In this document: piece after piece, positions 1-8,525 of the stretch | Layout: the number at the start of each line of letters is the position of its first letter | Numbering within the stretch: position 1 is the first letter of the stretch | DNA from: DATBLE01 sp036555585 | GTDB taxonomy: Bacteria; Actinomycetota; Thermoleophilia; Gaiellales; Gaiellaceae | Length of the DNA: 64,000 nt | NCBI GenBank assembly: GCA_036555585.1 | Contig: DATBLE010000047.1 | Span: 1-64,000 of the forward strand | Direction: 5' to 3' | The notes under the pieces: model-generated | Told to the model about the DNA's origin: nothing | Databases searched by the model: none | Seen by the model: the letters and a program-made list of their open reading frames with translations, nothing else | Program-made: the position numbers and the translations under genes

Positions 1-580
1 CGACGGCCTCGAGCCGGCCGCGGATCGCCTCCGCGTCCGGGCCGATGTCGTCGAGCCGCGGCAGCGCCGCGAGGCTGTCGAGGCCGAAGACCCGCTCGAA
101 CAGCGGCGTCGTCCGGTAGCGGACGGCGCCGCCCTCGTCACGCCCCGACTCCGAGATCAGGCCGCGCTCGACGAGCCCGGCGACGACCGAGTCCGCGGCG
201 ACGCCGCGGATCCGGGCGATGTCCGGGCGGCTACACGGGCCCAGGTAGGCGACGACCGCGAGCGTCTCGAGCGCCGCCTGCGAGAGACCACGCTCGACCG
301 GCCGCTCGAACAGCCGGGCGCAGGCCTCCGCGGCCGAGCGCGAGGCGCGGAATGCGTACCCGCCGGCGACGTGCTCGAGCACGATGCCGCTACGCCCCTC
401 GGCGAAGCGCGCGCCGATGACCTCCAGCGCCTCCTCGACGCGCGCGAGCTCGTCGTCCGCGGCGACGGCGAGATCCTCCGCCGACAGAGGCTGGGATGCA
501 ACCACGAGCAGCGCCTCCACGGTGCGCGCCAGCTCGTCGACGGGGCCGGTGGTGCTGATCAGGCGGAGCGGACGTTCCAC
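1..580 (-). CDS. scpB: Segregation and condensation protein ScpB (C-terminus cut by window edge)
   Basis: ScpB is the winged-helix kleisin partner of the SMC-ScpAB condensin that compacts and segregates the chromosome. I read the frame from a GTG at 578-580, preceded by a good AAGGAG-type ribosome site; it stays open to the left edge (about 193 codons). Visible hallmarks are LSQAALETLAVVAYLGP in the helix-turn-helix, followed by a GLISESGR segment and RYRTTPLFERVFGLDSL, the conserved ScpB C-terminal block. The start lies 22 nt inside the end of scpA, so the two genes are translationally coupled. The last residues are outside the window. Confidence 0.9.
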   Translation of the reverse strand, partial: MERPLRLISTTGPVDELARTVEALLVVASQPLSAEDLAVAADDELARVEEALEVIGARFAEGRSGIVLEHVAGGYAFRASRSAAEACARLFERPVERGLSQAALETLAVVAYLGPCSRPDIARIRGVAADSVVAGLVERGLISESGRDEGGAVRYRTTPLFERVFGLDSLAALPRLDDIGPDAEAIRGRLEAV

Positions 581-1326
581 GAGCTCTCTCCTTCCTCGGC
601 TGTCGCCGGAGTTCCTGCCTGGTGGACGCGGATCGGCGCGAACGGGCCCGCCTGCTCGATGCGGATCTCCTCGGCCTTGCGCAGCTCGAGCAGCGCCAGG
701 AACGCGACGGCCTGCTCGAGCCGCGTGAGCCCGGCAGCCTCCTGCTCGAAGTCGAAGCGACGGCGGCGGCGGAGCAGGGCCCGGAACCGCTCGAGGAACT
801 GGACGACCGGCGGGAAGCGCAGGCCCATGTGCGAGAGGGAGACATCCGGGGGCTCCGCCGCCAGCGCACGGAGCGCTCTGGCCAGCGCCTCCGGCTGCTG
901 CGGCGCGACAACCGGCTCCGGGTGCGGCGCCAGCGGCGCGGGCCCGAGCCGGAAGTAGCGGTCGTGCTCGCGCTCCAGCCGCTCGAGCAGCCACCCCGCC
1001 GCCTCCTTGATCCGGCGGAACTCCTCCAGCCGGCGCGCCAGCGCCTCGGCCGCCTCCTCGGGGTCGAGGTCGGCGAGCTCGACCTGCTCCTCGGGAAAGA
1101 GCTCGCGGGCCTTCAGCTCGAGCAGCGCGCCGACGAGGACCAGGAACTCGCCGCAGGCATCCAGGTCGAGCCGCTCGCGCTCTGCGAGGCGCTCGACGAA
1201 CGTGACCACGACGTCGGCGACGTCGACGTCGCGCGGCTCCAGCTCCTCGCGCAGGACGAGGGTGAGCAGCAGGTCGAACGGCCCCTCGAACGCGTCGAGG
1301 TCGAGCTCGAGCTCCCGGGCGTGCAC
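559..1326 (-). CDS. scpA: Segregation and condensation protein ScpA
   Basis: Kleisin subunit of the SMC-ScpAB complex, 255 aa, within the normal family length. The N-terminus has the typical LDAFEGPFDLLLTLVLREEL block, followed by DVADVVVTFVERLAE and a FLVLVGALLELKARELFP helix that contacts SMC. The C-terminus (FLALLELRKAEEIRIEQAG) is the usual winged-helix end that binds the SMC cap. It lies 10 nt downstream of lgt and overlaps scpB, consistent with an lgt-scpA-scpB transcript on the minus strand. Confidence 0.93.
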   Translation of the reverse strand: MHARELELDLDAFEGPFDLLLTLVLREELEPRDVDVADVVVTFVERLAERERLDLDACGEFLVLVGALLELKARELFPEEQVELADLDPEEAAEALARRLEEFRRIKEAAGWLLERLEREHDRYFRLGPAPLAPHPEPVVAPQQPEALARALRALAAEPPDVSLSHMGLRFPPVVQFLERFRALLRRRRRFDFEQEAAGLTRLEQAVAFLALLELRKAEEIRIEQAGPFAPIRVHQAGTPATAEEGESSWNVRSA

Positions 1327-1336
1327 CGCGCGCAGG

Positions 1337-2221
1337 CTAGCGGCGCGGGCGGACGCGCCCCTTGGGAACGGCCATCGCCGGGCCCTTCGGGATCTCCCGC
1401 GGCTTCCTCTTCACCGTCGGCTTCGCGCCGCTCTCGTGGAAGAACTGCCACCAGACGAAGAACGCGACCGAGCAGACGCAGACGACCGCCGACACCCAGA
1501 AGTTGAGGCGCTCGCCTGCGAAGTGGTGGGACGGATCGATCCGCAGCAGCTCCTCGAACGTGCGCCCGAAGGTGTAGAAGGCGACGTAGAGGGCGAAGAG
1601 CCCGGGCGGCCTGATCCGGAAGCGCCACCCGATCAGGATCAGCACGCCCGCCATCGCGAGGTCGTAGACGAACTCGTAGAGGAACGTCGGGTGGAACGTG
1701 TCCGAGCCGATGTCCTGGACCGGGCGGTGGCGCTCGTCGATCTCCAGCCCCCACGGAAGGTCGGTCGGCTTGCCGTAGAGCTCCTGGTTGAACCAGTTGC
1801 CCCAGCGGCCGATCCCCTGCGCGATCAGCAGGCCGGGCGCGACCGCATCCGCGAACAGGCGGACGCTCTCCCCGGCGCGGCGGATGACGACCGCGCCGGC
1901 AATGCACCCGAACAGGATCCCGCCCCACACGCCGAGGCCCCCCTGCCAGACGGCGAACGGGCCCCACCAATGGTCGGGAACCTCGTTCCAGCTCGTGATG
2001 TCGTGGTAGATGCGCGCGCCCACGATTCCGAAGGCGACGCCCCACACGGCGACTCGCAGCACGAGGTCCCAGTCGCCGCCGAGACGGGTCCAGCGCACGC
2101 CCGTGAGCCCCACGCACGCCGCGATCGCGACGAGCAGCATGAGCCCGTACATGTGGATGTGCAGCGGGCCGAGGTCGATGACGCCGCTGTGCGGCGAGGG
2201 GATCGAGGCGACGAACGGCAC
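1337..2221 (-). CDS. lgt: Prolipoprotein diacylglyceryl transferase Lgt
   Basis: Integral membrane enzyme that moves diacylglycerol from phosphatidylglycerol to the lipobox cysteine of prolipoproteins, the first step of lipoprotein maturation. It has 294 aa with about seven hydrophobic segments. The family signature GRWGNWFNQELYG is present, with a preceding GGLGVWGGI segment and the late YVAFYTFGRTFEELLR helix. At least one candidate substrate, a lipobox-bearing GH-like protein, is encoded at 52683. The tail is basic and rich in Lys/Arg. It sits just upstream of scpA. Confidence 0.95.
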   Translation of the reverse strand: MPFVASIPSPHSGVIDLGPLHIHMYGLMLLVAIAACVGLTGVRWTRLGGDWDLVLRVAVWGVAFGIVGARIYHDITSWNEVPDHWWGPFAVWQGGLGVWGGILFGCIAGAVVIRRAGESVRLFADAVAPGLLIAQGIGRWGNWFNQELYGKPTDLPWGLEIDERHRPVQDIGSDTFHPTFLYEFVYDLAMAGVLILIGWRFRIRPPGLFALYVAFYTFGRTFEELLRIDPSHHFAGERLNFWVSAVVCVCSVAFFVWWQFFHESGAKPTVKRKPREIPKGPAMAVPKGRVRPRR

Positions 2222-2264
2222 CCGCAGGATTCTGCCCGCGCCGCCCGGACGGCGTGGAGGAGTA

Positions 2265-2468
2265 CTAGAGCAGGATCCGGAGCGCGGTGTCCGTCGGGCA
2301 GCCGCGCTGGAGCAGGTCGACCGCCAGGTGGAGGTCGACGTCGGGGCGGGCCGCCAGCTCGGCCGCGTCGAGGGTGGCGTACCCGGCCCGCTCGAGCTCC
2401 TCCGCGCGCCAGCGCTCGATGCGCTCGCTCTCGGTTTCTACCTGGAGGTCTAGCTCTGCCGCAGACAT
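2265..2468 (-). CDS. Small acidic helical protein of unknown function
   Basis: I place the start at the ATG at 2466-2468 because an AAGGAAG ribosome site precedes it; a longer open frame upstream reads as low-complexity non-protein sequence. The 67-aa product is acidic and predicted helical (AELDLQVETESERIERWRAEELERAGY), ending in a DLHLAVDLLQRGCPTDTALRILL-like leucine-rich tail. I do not recognise a named family. It lies between the ECF sigma module and lgt on the same strand. Confidence 0.6.
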   Translation of the reverse strand: MSAAELDLQVETESERIERWRAEELERAGYATLDAAELAARPDVDLHLAVDLLQRGCPTDTALRILL

Positions 2469-2652
2469 CTCTTCCTTTCGACTGGCCTTGTACCCGGATG
2501 TTCGGCTCGAAACCGTGTTCGGATCTCCCCTTTTTTCGGGATTCGCTTCGCAGGCCGGGCAGAGCCCGGCCGCTCGCTCGCGCTCCGCGCGGGGAAATGC
2601 CACGGCCAGGAGAGGTGTCGTCGAAGGGGCGCGCGGCTTCGGCGTTCAGGTA

Positions 2653-3033
2653 CTAGCGCACCGCGACCGTGACGAGACGTCTCGTGCCCATCTCGGCTCT
2701 CGTGTCGTAGCGGAAGGTGACCGTCCACGTGCCCGCGCTCGGGAACCGCACACGGGCGGCGTAGTCGGTCGAGCTGTGCTCGACGACGCCGAACACGCGG
2801 GTCTTGCCGGTCGCCGTGTTCCTGATCGTCACCGACGGACGGAGGCCGCTGATCCGCCACGGCGAGCCGTCGTGGAAGAAGAACCTGAACCGCACGTTCC
2901 AGGCCTGTCCGGCCACGATCCCCTTGGGCACCGGGGTGAAGAGCACACGCGCCGAGCCAACCGGCCCCTTCGCCGTCCCTGTCCCGGGCACCAGGGCCGC
3001 GCAGGCCGCGACCACGAGCAATGCCTTCTTCAT
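2653..3033 (-). CDS. Secreted beta-sandwich-like protein of unknown function
   Basis: 126 aa with a clear Sec signal peptide (MKKALLVVAACAALVPGTGTA). The mature part resembles YtkA/Ig-like periplasmic domains: alternating beta strands, an FRFFFHDG turn, and a final GTWTVTFRYDT strand typical of that fold. No catalytic or metal-binding set is evident. It lies immediately downstream of the sigma/anti-sigma pair and could be a member of that regulon, which is an inference from position only. Confidence 0.65.
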   Translation of the reverse strand: MKKALLVVAACAALVPGTGTAKGPVGSARVLFTPVPKGIVAGQAWNVRFRFFFHDGSPWRISGLRPSVTIRNTATGKTRVFGVVEHSSTDYAARVRFPSAGTWTVTFRYDTRAEMGTRRLVTVAVR

Positions 3034-3084
3034 GCGCCACCTCCTTTGCGTCTGCTACACCCCGCGAGCGGGCGTGGTTCCGCC

Positions 3085-3768
3085 CTAGCCGAACGAGCGT
3101 GCGATCCGGAGCGCCTGCGCGAGGCTCAAATCCCCCTCGAGCCTGAGCGTCAGCGGGCCGTGCTGCCAGAGCAGCACCTGGCGGCCGAGGCGGACCGGCT
3201 CCTCGCGCACCACCCCGCCCGGCGCGAGGTAGAGGAAGTGCCTGCCTCCGCTGATGAAGTAGCCCGGCTCGCCGCCCACCGTCACCGGCGTGATCACCGT
3301 CTCCCGTTCGACCACCTTCTTGACCAGATCGAGCCGCTCCCGGGCGCGGAACTGCGACACGAGCAGCCGGGTGCGGCCGTAGCGGTACCAGAGCAGCCCC
3401 CCGTCCCAGCTCACGGCGTCCGGCGGGCCGAGCAGGTCGGACGCCAGCGGCCGGAAGCCCGCCGTCCTCTCGGCGTCGGCAGGCCGGATCGGGACGCCCA
3501 GGTCGAGCGGCGCCGTCCGGACGTCCGGCAGCCGGTCGACGTACTCGATGCGGGCGCCGCGCAGGTGCAGGAAGCGCAGGATGGCCGACCGCGCCGGCGG
3601 CACCGCGAACGCGACCGCGACCGCGACGAGCACGGCCGCCAGGACGAGCGCTGCCGCCCGGCGGCGCCCGGGGTGCCCGCGCAGACGCGCCCGGACGGCC
3701 GGCGCGAGCTCGCGCTCGGCGGGAAGCTCGAGGAACAGCGCCAGCGCCCTCAGCTCGCGCTCGGTCAT
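3085..3768 (-). CDS. Putative membrane-anchored anti-sigma factor
   Basis: 227 aa. The ATG at 3766-3768 overlaps the sigma-factor stop (ATGA), so I reject the much longer open frame that runs upstream antisense-like through the sigma gene. Residues 1-35 are a short cytoplasmic part, about 38-60 is one transmembrane helix (AAALVLAAVLVAVAVAFAV), and the remainder is an extracellular domain with a C-terminal DUF4367-like feel (LTLRLEGDLSLAQALRIARSF). The N-terminus lacks the zinc-binding HxxxCxxC motif of ZAS anti-sigma factors. The name rests on topology and on translational coupling to the sigma factor. Confidence 0.65.
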   Translation of the reverse strand: MTERELRALALFLELPAERELAPAVRARLRGHPGRRRAAALVLAAVLVAVAVAFAVPPARSAILRFLHLRGARIEYVDRLPDVRTAPLDLGVPIRPADAERTAGFRPLASDLLGPPDAVSWDGGLLWYRYGRTRLLVSQFRARERLDLVKKVVERETVITPVTVGGEPGYFISGGRHFLYLAPGGVVREEPVRLGRQVLLWQHGPLTLRLEGDLSLAQALRIARSFG

Positions 3769-4319
3769 CCGTCCTCCTCCAGCTGGGCGCGCAGCCGCTC
3801 GAGCGCCCGCGAGAGCCGCGACTTGACGGTGCCCGGCCGCACGCCGAGCGCGGCCGCGGTCTCGGCCTCGGAGAGGTCGAGGAAGTACCGGCAGGCGATC
3901 GCCTCGCGATCGGGCTCGGCCAGCCGGTTCAGAGCCGCGACCAGCTGCTCGCGGCGCTCCGCGCCGAGCAGGTTCGCCTCCGGGGAGGGGGCCGCCTCCC
4001 CGGAAGGCTCCTGTGCCACACGCAGCGCGAGCGCCGACCGGCGTCCGGCCGAGCGGCGGCGGTTGCGCGCCTCGTTGGCGACGATCCGCAGCAGCCAGGG
4101 CTTGAACGGCGCACCGGTCCGGAAGCGCCACAGCGCCCGGTACGCCTTCACGAACGCGTCCTGGGCGGCCTCCTCCGCGTCGGCCGCGTTGCCGGCGACG
4201 ACGTAGGCGGTGCGGAGGGCGATCCCCTGGTAGGTGCGCACGAGCTCCTCGTAGGCGTCGCGATCCCCTCGCCGCGCGCGGGCGACGAGCGCTGTCTCGT
4301 CCTGTGGCCGGCCCACCAC
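3765..4319 (-). CDS. ECF-family RNA polymerase sigma factor
   Basis: 184 aa with the two ECF regions. Sigma2 is at about residues 8-80 (DRDAYEELVRTYQGIALRTAYVVAG, then DAEEAAQDAFVKAYRALWRF, the -10 recognition block). Sigma4 is at about 120-180 (LPEPDREAI-like LAEPDREAIACRYFLDLSEAETAAALGVRPGTVKSRLSRA), a clear helix-turn-helix for -35 binding. It overlaps the putative anti-sigma gene by 4 nt, the standard ECF arrangement. dnaE ends 61 bp upstream, so its own promoter probably lies in that gap. Confidence 0.9.
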   Translation of the reverse strand: MVGRPQDETALVARARRGDRDAYEELVRTYQGIALRTAYVVAGNAADAEEAAQDAFVKAYRALWRFRTGAPFKPWLLRIVANEARNRRRSAGRRSALALRVAQEPSGEAAPSPEANLLGAERREQLVAALNRLAEPDREAIACRYFLDLSEAETAAALGVRPGTVKSRLSRALERLRAQLEEDG

Positions 4320-4380
4320 GCGGGTAATACACCTCCGGCGGCGGCCCGGTTCCGGACCGGGCCCGGAGCGAGGCGCTACG

Positions 4381-7300
4381 TCAGGAGACGGCGGCTTCGC
4401 CGAGCAGCGCCTTCACCTCGGCGTAGAAGTCGGGCACGGGCGCCACCCGGTACTCGGGGCCGAACTCGAGCGTCCGCGGGCCCTCGGAGGTGTCGAGGGC
4501 GAGCACGACCTTCGCCTCGCCGGGGTAGTCGCGCACGACGTGGCCGAGCTCGCGCAGCACGCCCGCCGGCGCCTTGCGCGCGTCGACCTTGAGCCGGACC
4601 TCGCTCGGCGGGACGTAGGCCGCGAACTCGGTCACCTCGATCGCGATCAGCTTCGATTCGCCCTCCTTGTGGTCGACCCGGCCCTTGAGGACGAGCACGC
4701 GGTCGGCCTCGCACAGCTCGCGCGAGGCGGCGTAGACCGAGTTGAAGACGACCGCCTCGGCGCTCCCGGAGAGGTCGTCGAGCCGCAGGAAGACCATCGG
4801 GTCGCCCTTCTTCGTGGTCAGCTGCTTGACCGAGGAGACGATCCCGCCGACCGTGACGATCTCGCCGTCGCGGCAGCGCTCCAGATCGGAGAGCGCCCGG
4901 TCGCACTTGCGCTTGAGCTCCTGTGCGATCTCCGCGAGCGGATGCTCGGAGATCCAGAGGCCGAGCGTCTCCTTCTCGAGGCGCAGCAGCTCGCTCTTCT
5001 CGTACTCGTCCGGCGCGATCGGCGCGTGGTGGCGCGGCCGCTCGCTGCCCTCCTCGACGAGGTCGAAGATCGAGCCCTGGCCGGAGCTCCGGGCCTCGTG
5101 CTCGCTCCCGCCCCAGGAGAGCGCCTGGTCGAGGACGTCCGCCATGCCCTTGCGCGAGGCGCCGCTCGAGTCGAGGGCCCCGCACTTGACGAGCGACTCC
5201 AGGGCCCGCTTGTTCACGATCTGCGGGTCGACTCGCTCGGTGAAATCCCAGATCGACGCGAACGGGCCTCCGGCCTCGCGGGCCGAGACGATCGCCACGC
5301 AGGCCGCCTCGCCGACGTTCTTGACCGCGTTCAGGCCGAACCGGATCTTCCCCTCGACGACCGCGAAGTCGACCTGCGACTCGTTCACGTCGGGCGGCAG
5401 CACCTCGACGCCGAGCTCGGTGCACGCGTTCACGTAGAAGGGGACGCGGTCCTTCGTGCTCATCACCGACGAGATCAGCGCCGCCATGTACTCGTGCGGG
5501 TGGTGGGCGCGGAGCCAGGCGGTGCGGTACGCGATCAGCGCGTAGCAGGCCGCGTGCGCCTTGTTGAACGAGTAGTCCTTCGACTGCTGCATGTCGTTCC
5601 AGAGCTGGTCGACGACGCCCGGCGCCGTCCCGCTGGCCGCGCAGCCCTCGCGGAACTGTCCCTCGAGCGACGCCATCAGCTTGTGCACCTTCTTGCCGAT
5701 CGCGTAGCGGAGCGTCTCGGCCTCGGCCGGCGTGAAGCCGGCGATCTCCTTGGCGATCCGCATGTACTGCTCCTGGTAGATGCAGATCCCGTACGAGTCG
5801 CCCGTGATCGGCTCGAGCCGGGGGTCGCTGTAGGTGACCGCGTCCTGACCGTTCTTCCGCCGGGCGTAGACCGGGATGTACTGCATCGGGCCCGGCCGGT
5901 ACAGCGCGACCAGCGCGACCAGGTCGTCGAACCGCGTCGGCTTCACCTGGCGAAGCGCCTCCCGCATGCCCGACGACTCGAACTGGAACACGCCGATCGC
6001 GTCGCCGCGCTGCAGCATCTCGTACGTCTTCGGGTCGTCGAGCGGGATCGACTGGATGTCGAGGTCGCCGACGAGCTCGACCGCCTGGTCGATCACGTCG
6101 AGGTTGCGGAGCCCGAGGAAGTCGATCTTCAGGAGGCCGAGCGCGACCACGTCGTGCATCCCCAGCTGGGTGACGATCTCCTGGCCCTCGCCCTTCTGCT
6201 GCACCGGGACGATGTCGGTGAGCGGGCGGTCGGAGATGACGACGCCGGCGGCGTGGATCGAGTCGGCGCGGACGAGGCCCTCGAGCGGCGTCGCGAGGTC
6301 GACGATCTCCTTCACCACCGGGTCGGCGTCGTAGGCGGTGCGCAGCTCCTGGCCGGGCTTCATGCTCTCGTCCAGGTAGACCTTCGGGCCCTCCGGGATC
6401 ATCTTCGCGATCCGGTCGACGGTGCCGTAGGGCACCTCGAGCACGCGGCCGGCGTCGCGGACGGCGGCGCGGGCCATCATCGTCGAGAAGGTGATGATCT
6501 GGGCGACGCGGTCGCGACCGTACTTCTCGGTGACGTAGTTGATGACGCGGTCGCGGCCGGCCACCGAGAAGTCGATGTCCATGTCGGGCAGGTCCTTGCG
6601 GGCCGGGTTGAGGAAGCGCTCGAACAGCAGGCCGTAGCGCATCGGGTCGACGTCGGTGATGCGCAGGCAGTACGCCGCGAGCGAGCCCGCCGCCGAGCCG
6701 CGGCCGGGCCCGACGCTGACGCCGTGCTCGCGCGCGAAGCGGATGAAGTCCCAGACGATCAGGAAGTAGTCGGCGAAGCCCATCTCGCGCACGGTCTTCA
6801 GCTCGAGCTGGAGCCGCTCGCGGAGCTCGGGCGTGACCTGCTCGAACCGCTCCGCCAGGCCTGCCTCGCACAGCTCGGCGAGGTACTCGAACGCGTCGCG
6901 GCCGTCCGGCACGGGGTAGCGCGGCAGGAGGATCCGCCCCAGCTCGATCTCGACGTTGCAGCGCTCGGCCACCTCGAGCGTCCGCCGGAGCGCGTCGGGG
7001 TAGGCGGCGAAGTCCTCGGCCATCTCGGCCGGGGTCTTGAAGTAGAACTGGTCGGTGTCGAAGCGCCAGTGGTTCGGGTTCTTCAGCGAGTCGCCCGACT
7101 GGATGCAGAGCAGCGCCTCGTGGGCGCGGGCGTCCTCGTGCAGCAGGTAGTGGACGTCGCCGGTGGCGACGAGGGGCAGCCCGGTCGTCTCCGCGAGCCT
7201 GGCGAGCTGCGGGTTGATGCGCTGCTGCGGCTCGAGCCCGGCGTTCTGGATCTCCACGTACGTCGAGTCGCGGCCGAAGGTCTGGACGAGCCGGTCGAGG

Positions 7301-7764
7301 TCGGCGGCGGCGTCCTGCGGCCGCGACTCCTCGAGCGCCTTCGAGACGCGGCCGGACAGGCAGCCCGAGAGCACGACCAGCCCCCGGGCGTGCCGCTCGA
7401 GCAGCTGCCAGTCGACGCGCGGCTTGTAGTAGTAGCCCTCGAGGTAGCCGAGCGACGAGAGCTTGATCAGGTTCGCGTAGCCCTCGTCGGTCTCGGCCAG
7501 GACGGTCAGGTGCGCGTAGCCCTTCTCCTGCCGCGTGCGGTCGTCGGTGACGTACAGCTCGCAGCCGACCACCGGCTTGATGCCGTGCTTCCTGGCCTCG
7601 CGGTGCAGCTCGACGGCGCCGGCGAGCGAGCCGTGGTCGGTGAGGGTGACCGCCGGCATCTCCAGCTCGGCTGCGCGCGCCGCGAGCGCCGGGATCCGGC
7701 ATGCCCCGTCGAGGATCGAGTACTCCGAGTGGACGTGGAGATGGACGAAGGGCGCCTCGGACAC
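4381..7764 (-). CDS. dnaE: DNA polymerase III alpha subunit DnaE
   Basis: Replicative DNA polymerase catalytic subunit, about 1127 aa from a GTG at 7762-7764 (a TTG six codons upstream is the alternative). The PHP domain starts at once (FVHLHVHSEYSILDGA). The polymerase palm carries PDMDIDFSVAGRDRVINYV, including the catalytic aspartates, and later GVFQFESSGM and NKAHAACYALIAYRTAWLR. A C-terminal OB fold (EIVTVGGIVSSVKQLTTKKG) is followed by a tail domain. Length and domain order match standard DnaE1 rather than PolC or DnaE2 (ImuC-associated). Confidence 0.95.
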   Translation of the reverse strand: MSEAPFVHLHVHSEYSILDGACRIPALAARAAELEMPAVTLTDHGSLAGAVELHREARKHGIKPVVGCELYVTDDRTRQEKGYAHLTVLAETDEGYANLIKLSSLGYLEGYYYKPRVDWQLLERHARGLVVLSGCLSGRVSKALEESRPQDAAADLDRLVQTFGRDSTYVEIQNAGLEPQQRINPQLARLAETTGLPLVATGDVHYLLHEDARAHEALLCIQSGDSLKNPNHWRFDTDQFYFKTPAEMAEDFAAYPDALRRTLEVAERCNVEIELGRILLPRYPVPDGRDAFEYLAELCEAGLAERFEQVTPELRERLQLELKTVREMGFADYFLIVWDFIRFAREHGVSVGPGRGSAAGSLAAYCLRITDVDPMRYGLLFERFLNPARKDLPDMDIDFSVAGRDRVINYVTEKYGRDRVAQIITFSTMMARAAVRDAGRVLEVPYGTVDRIAKMIPEGPKVYLDESMKPGQELRTAYDADPVVKEIVDLATPLEGLVRADSIHAAGVVISDRPLTDIVPVQQKGEGQEIVTQLGMHDVVALGLLKIDFLGLRNLDVIDQAVELVGDLDIQSIPLDDPKTYEMLQRGDAIGVFQFESSGMREALRQVKPTRFDDLVALVALYRPGPMQYIPVYARRKNGQDAVTYSDPRLEPITGDSYGICIYQEQYMRIAKEIAGFTPAEAETLRYAIGKKVHKLMASLEGQFREGCAASGTAPGVVDQLWNDMQQSKDYSFNKAHAACYALIAYRTAWLRAHHPHEYMAALISSVMSTKDRVPFYVNACTELGVEVLPPDVNESQVDFAVVEGKIRFGLNAVKNVGEAACVAIVSAREAGGPFASIWDFTERVDPQIVNKRALESLVKCGALDSSGASRKGMADVLDQALSWGGSEHEARSSGQGSIFDLVEEGSERPRHHAPIAPDEYEKSELLRLEKETLGLWISEHPLAEIAQELKRKCDRALSDLERCRDGEIVTVGGIVSSVKQLTTKKGDPMVFLRLDDLSGSAEAVVFNSVYAASRELCEADRVLVLKGRVDHKEGESKLIAIEVTEFAAYVPPSEVRLKVDARKAPAGVLRELGHVVRDYPGEAKVVLALDTSEGPRTLEFGPEYRVAPVPDFYAEVKALLGEAAVS

Positions 7765-7800
7765 CGGACGGCCATCGTACAACCGTCGTCGGCTCGCACC

Positions 7801-8247
7801 TCAGAGGCGCCTGGCGAGCAGGACGCGGCTCTCCCCCGCGCCGTCGTAGCCCTCCACCTCCGCCTCGATCTCGAACCCGAGCGCCCGGTGGAACGCGACC
7901 GATCCGGTGTTGAGCGGCGAGGTGACGCAGTGGGCGCTGGTACGACCGGCGGCCGAGGCGGCGGCGAAGAAACGGTCGTAGAGCTCCCGGGCCAGCCCCG
8001 CCCCGCGCCGCTCCGGCGCGACCCCGACGAAGTGGATGTACGCCTGCTGCGGGTACGTCTGGGAGAGGAAGCCGCAGAGGAATCCGGCGAGCCCGCCGTC
8101 CTCGTCCTCGGCGACGAACGACGTGTCCCGGAAGTGCGTGAAGAAGAGGCGCGGGAGCATGTCCCGCATGCGCCGTCCGCCCCACCAGTCGTCGATCACG
8201 TCGGCGACCCGCGCGTGATCGGCCGGCTCGGCGTGACGGATCGCCAC
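7801..8247 (-). CDS. GNAT-family N-acetyltransferase
   Basis: 148 aa, a single GNAT domain. The acetyl-CoA pyrophosphate-binding motif A is visible as YIHFVGVAPERRGAGLARELYDRFFA, and motif B as NTGSVAFHRALGFEIE. The substrate cannot be read from the sequence. It lies 36 bp upstream of dnaE on the same strand and 4 bp downstream of the small membrane protein gene. Confidence 0.85.
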   Translation of the reverse strand: MAIRHAEPADHARVADVIDDWWGGRRMRDMLPRLFFTHFRDTSFVAEDEDGGLAGFLCGFLSQTYPQQAYIHFVGVAPERRGAGLARELYDRFFAAASAAGRTSAHCVTSPLNTGSVAFHRALGFEIEAEVEGYDGAGESRVLLARRL

Positions 8248-8251
8248 GCCG

Positions 8252-8515
8252 CTACGACTGCGGACCGCCGAGCTCCTCCGCGGCGATGCTGTCGTGGTCG
8301 GTGCTGTCGCGGTGCTTCGCCTTCCAGAAGACGATCAGGCCGGCCGCGGCCGCGGCCGCCGCCCCCACCTTCAGCGCCTTCTTGCCCTTCGAGCCCTTCG
8401 AGCCCTTCGCGCCGTCGGCGGGCACGGCCTTCTTCGCCCTCCGGGTGGCCATCTGCTTCATGAGCGTCCAGGTCGCCCACCCGATCATCGCGTTCCGCCT
8501 GTTCACGATCCCCAT
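8252..8515 (-). CDS. Small single-pass membrane protein of unknown function
   Basis: 87 aa. A basic N-terminal part (MGIVNRRNAMIGWATWTLMKQMATRRAKKA) is followed by a Lys/Gly/Ser stretch encoded by short tandem codons, then one transmembrane helix (VGAAAAAAAGLIVFW), then a polar tail. I know of no function; proteins of this shape are common in Thermoleophilia-type genomes. It is closely spaced between lpdA and the acetyltransferase gene. Confidence 0.55.
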   Translation of the reverse strand: MGIVNRRNAMIGWATWTLMKQMATRRAKKAVPADGAKGSKGSKGKKALKVGAAAAAAAGLIVFWKAKHRDSTDHDSIAAEELGGPQS

Positions 8516-8525
8516 CGCTGCCTCC

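Noticed and set aside
4376..8463. Open frames of about 1270 and 1307 codons antisense or out of frame to dnaE
   Set aside because: They read as Arg/Gly/Pro-rich sequence without domains and arise from high GC; the DnaE frame has all motifs.
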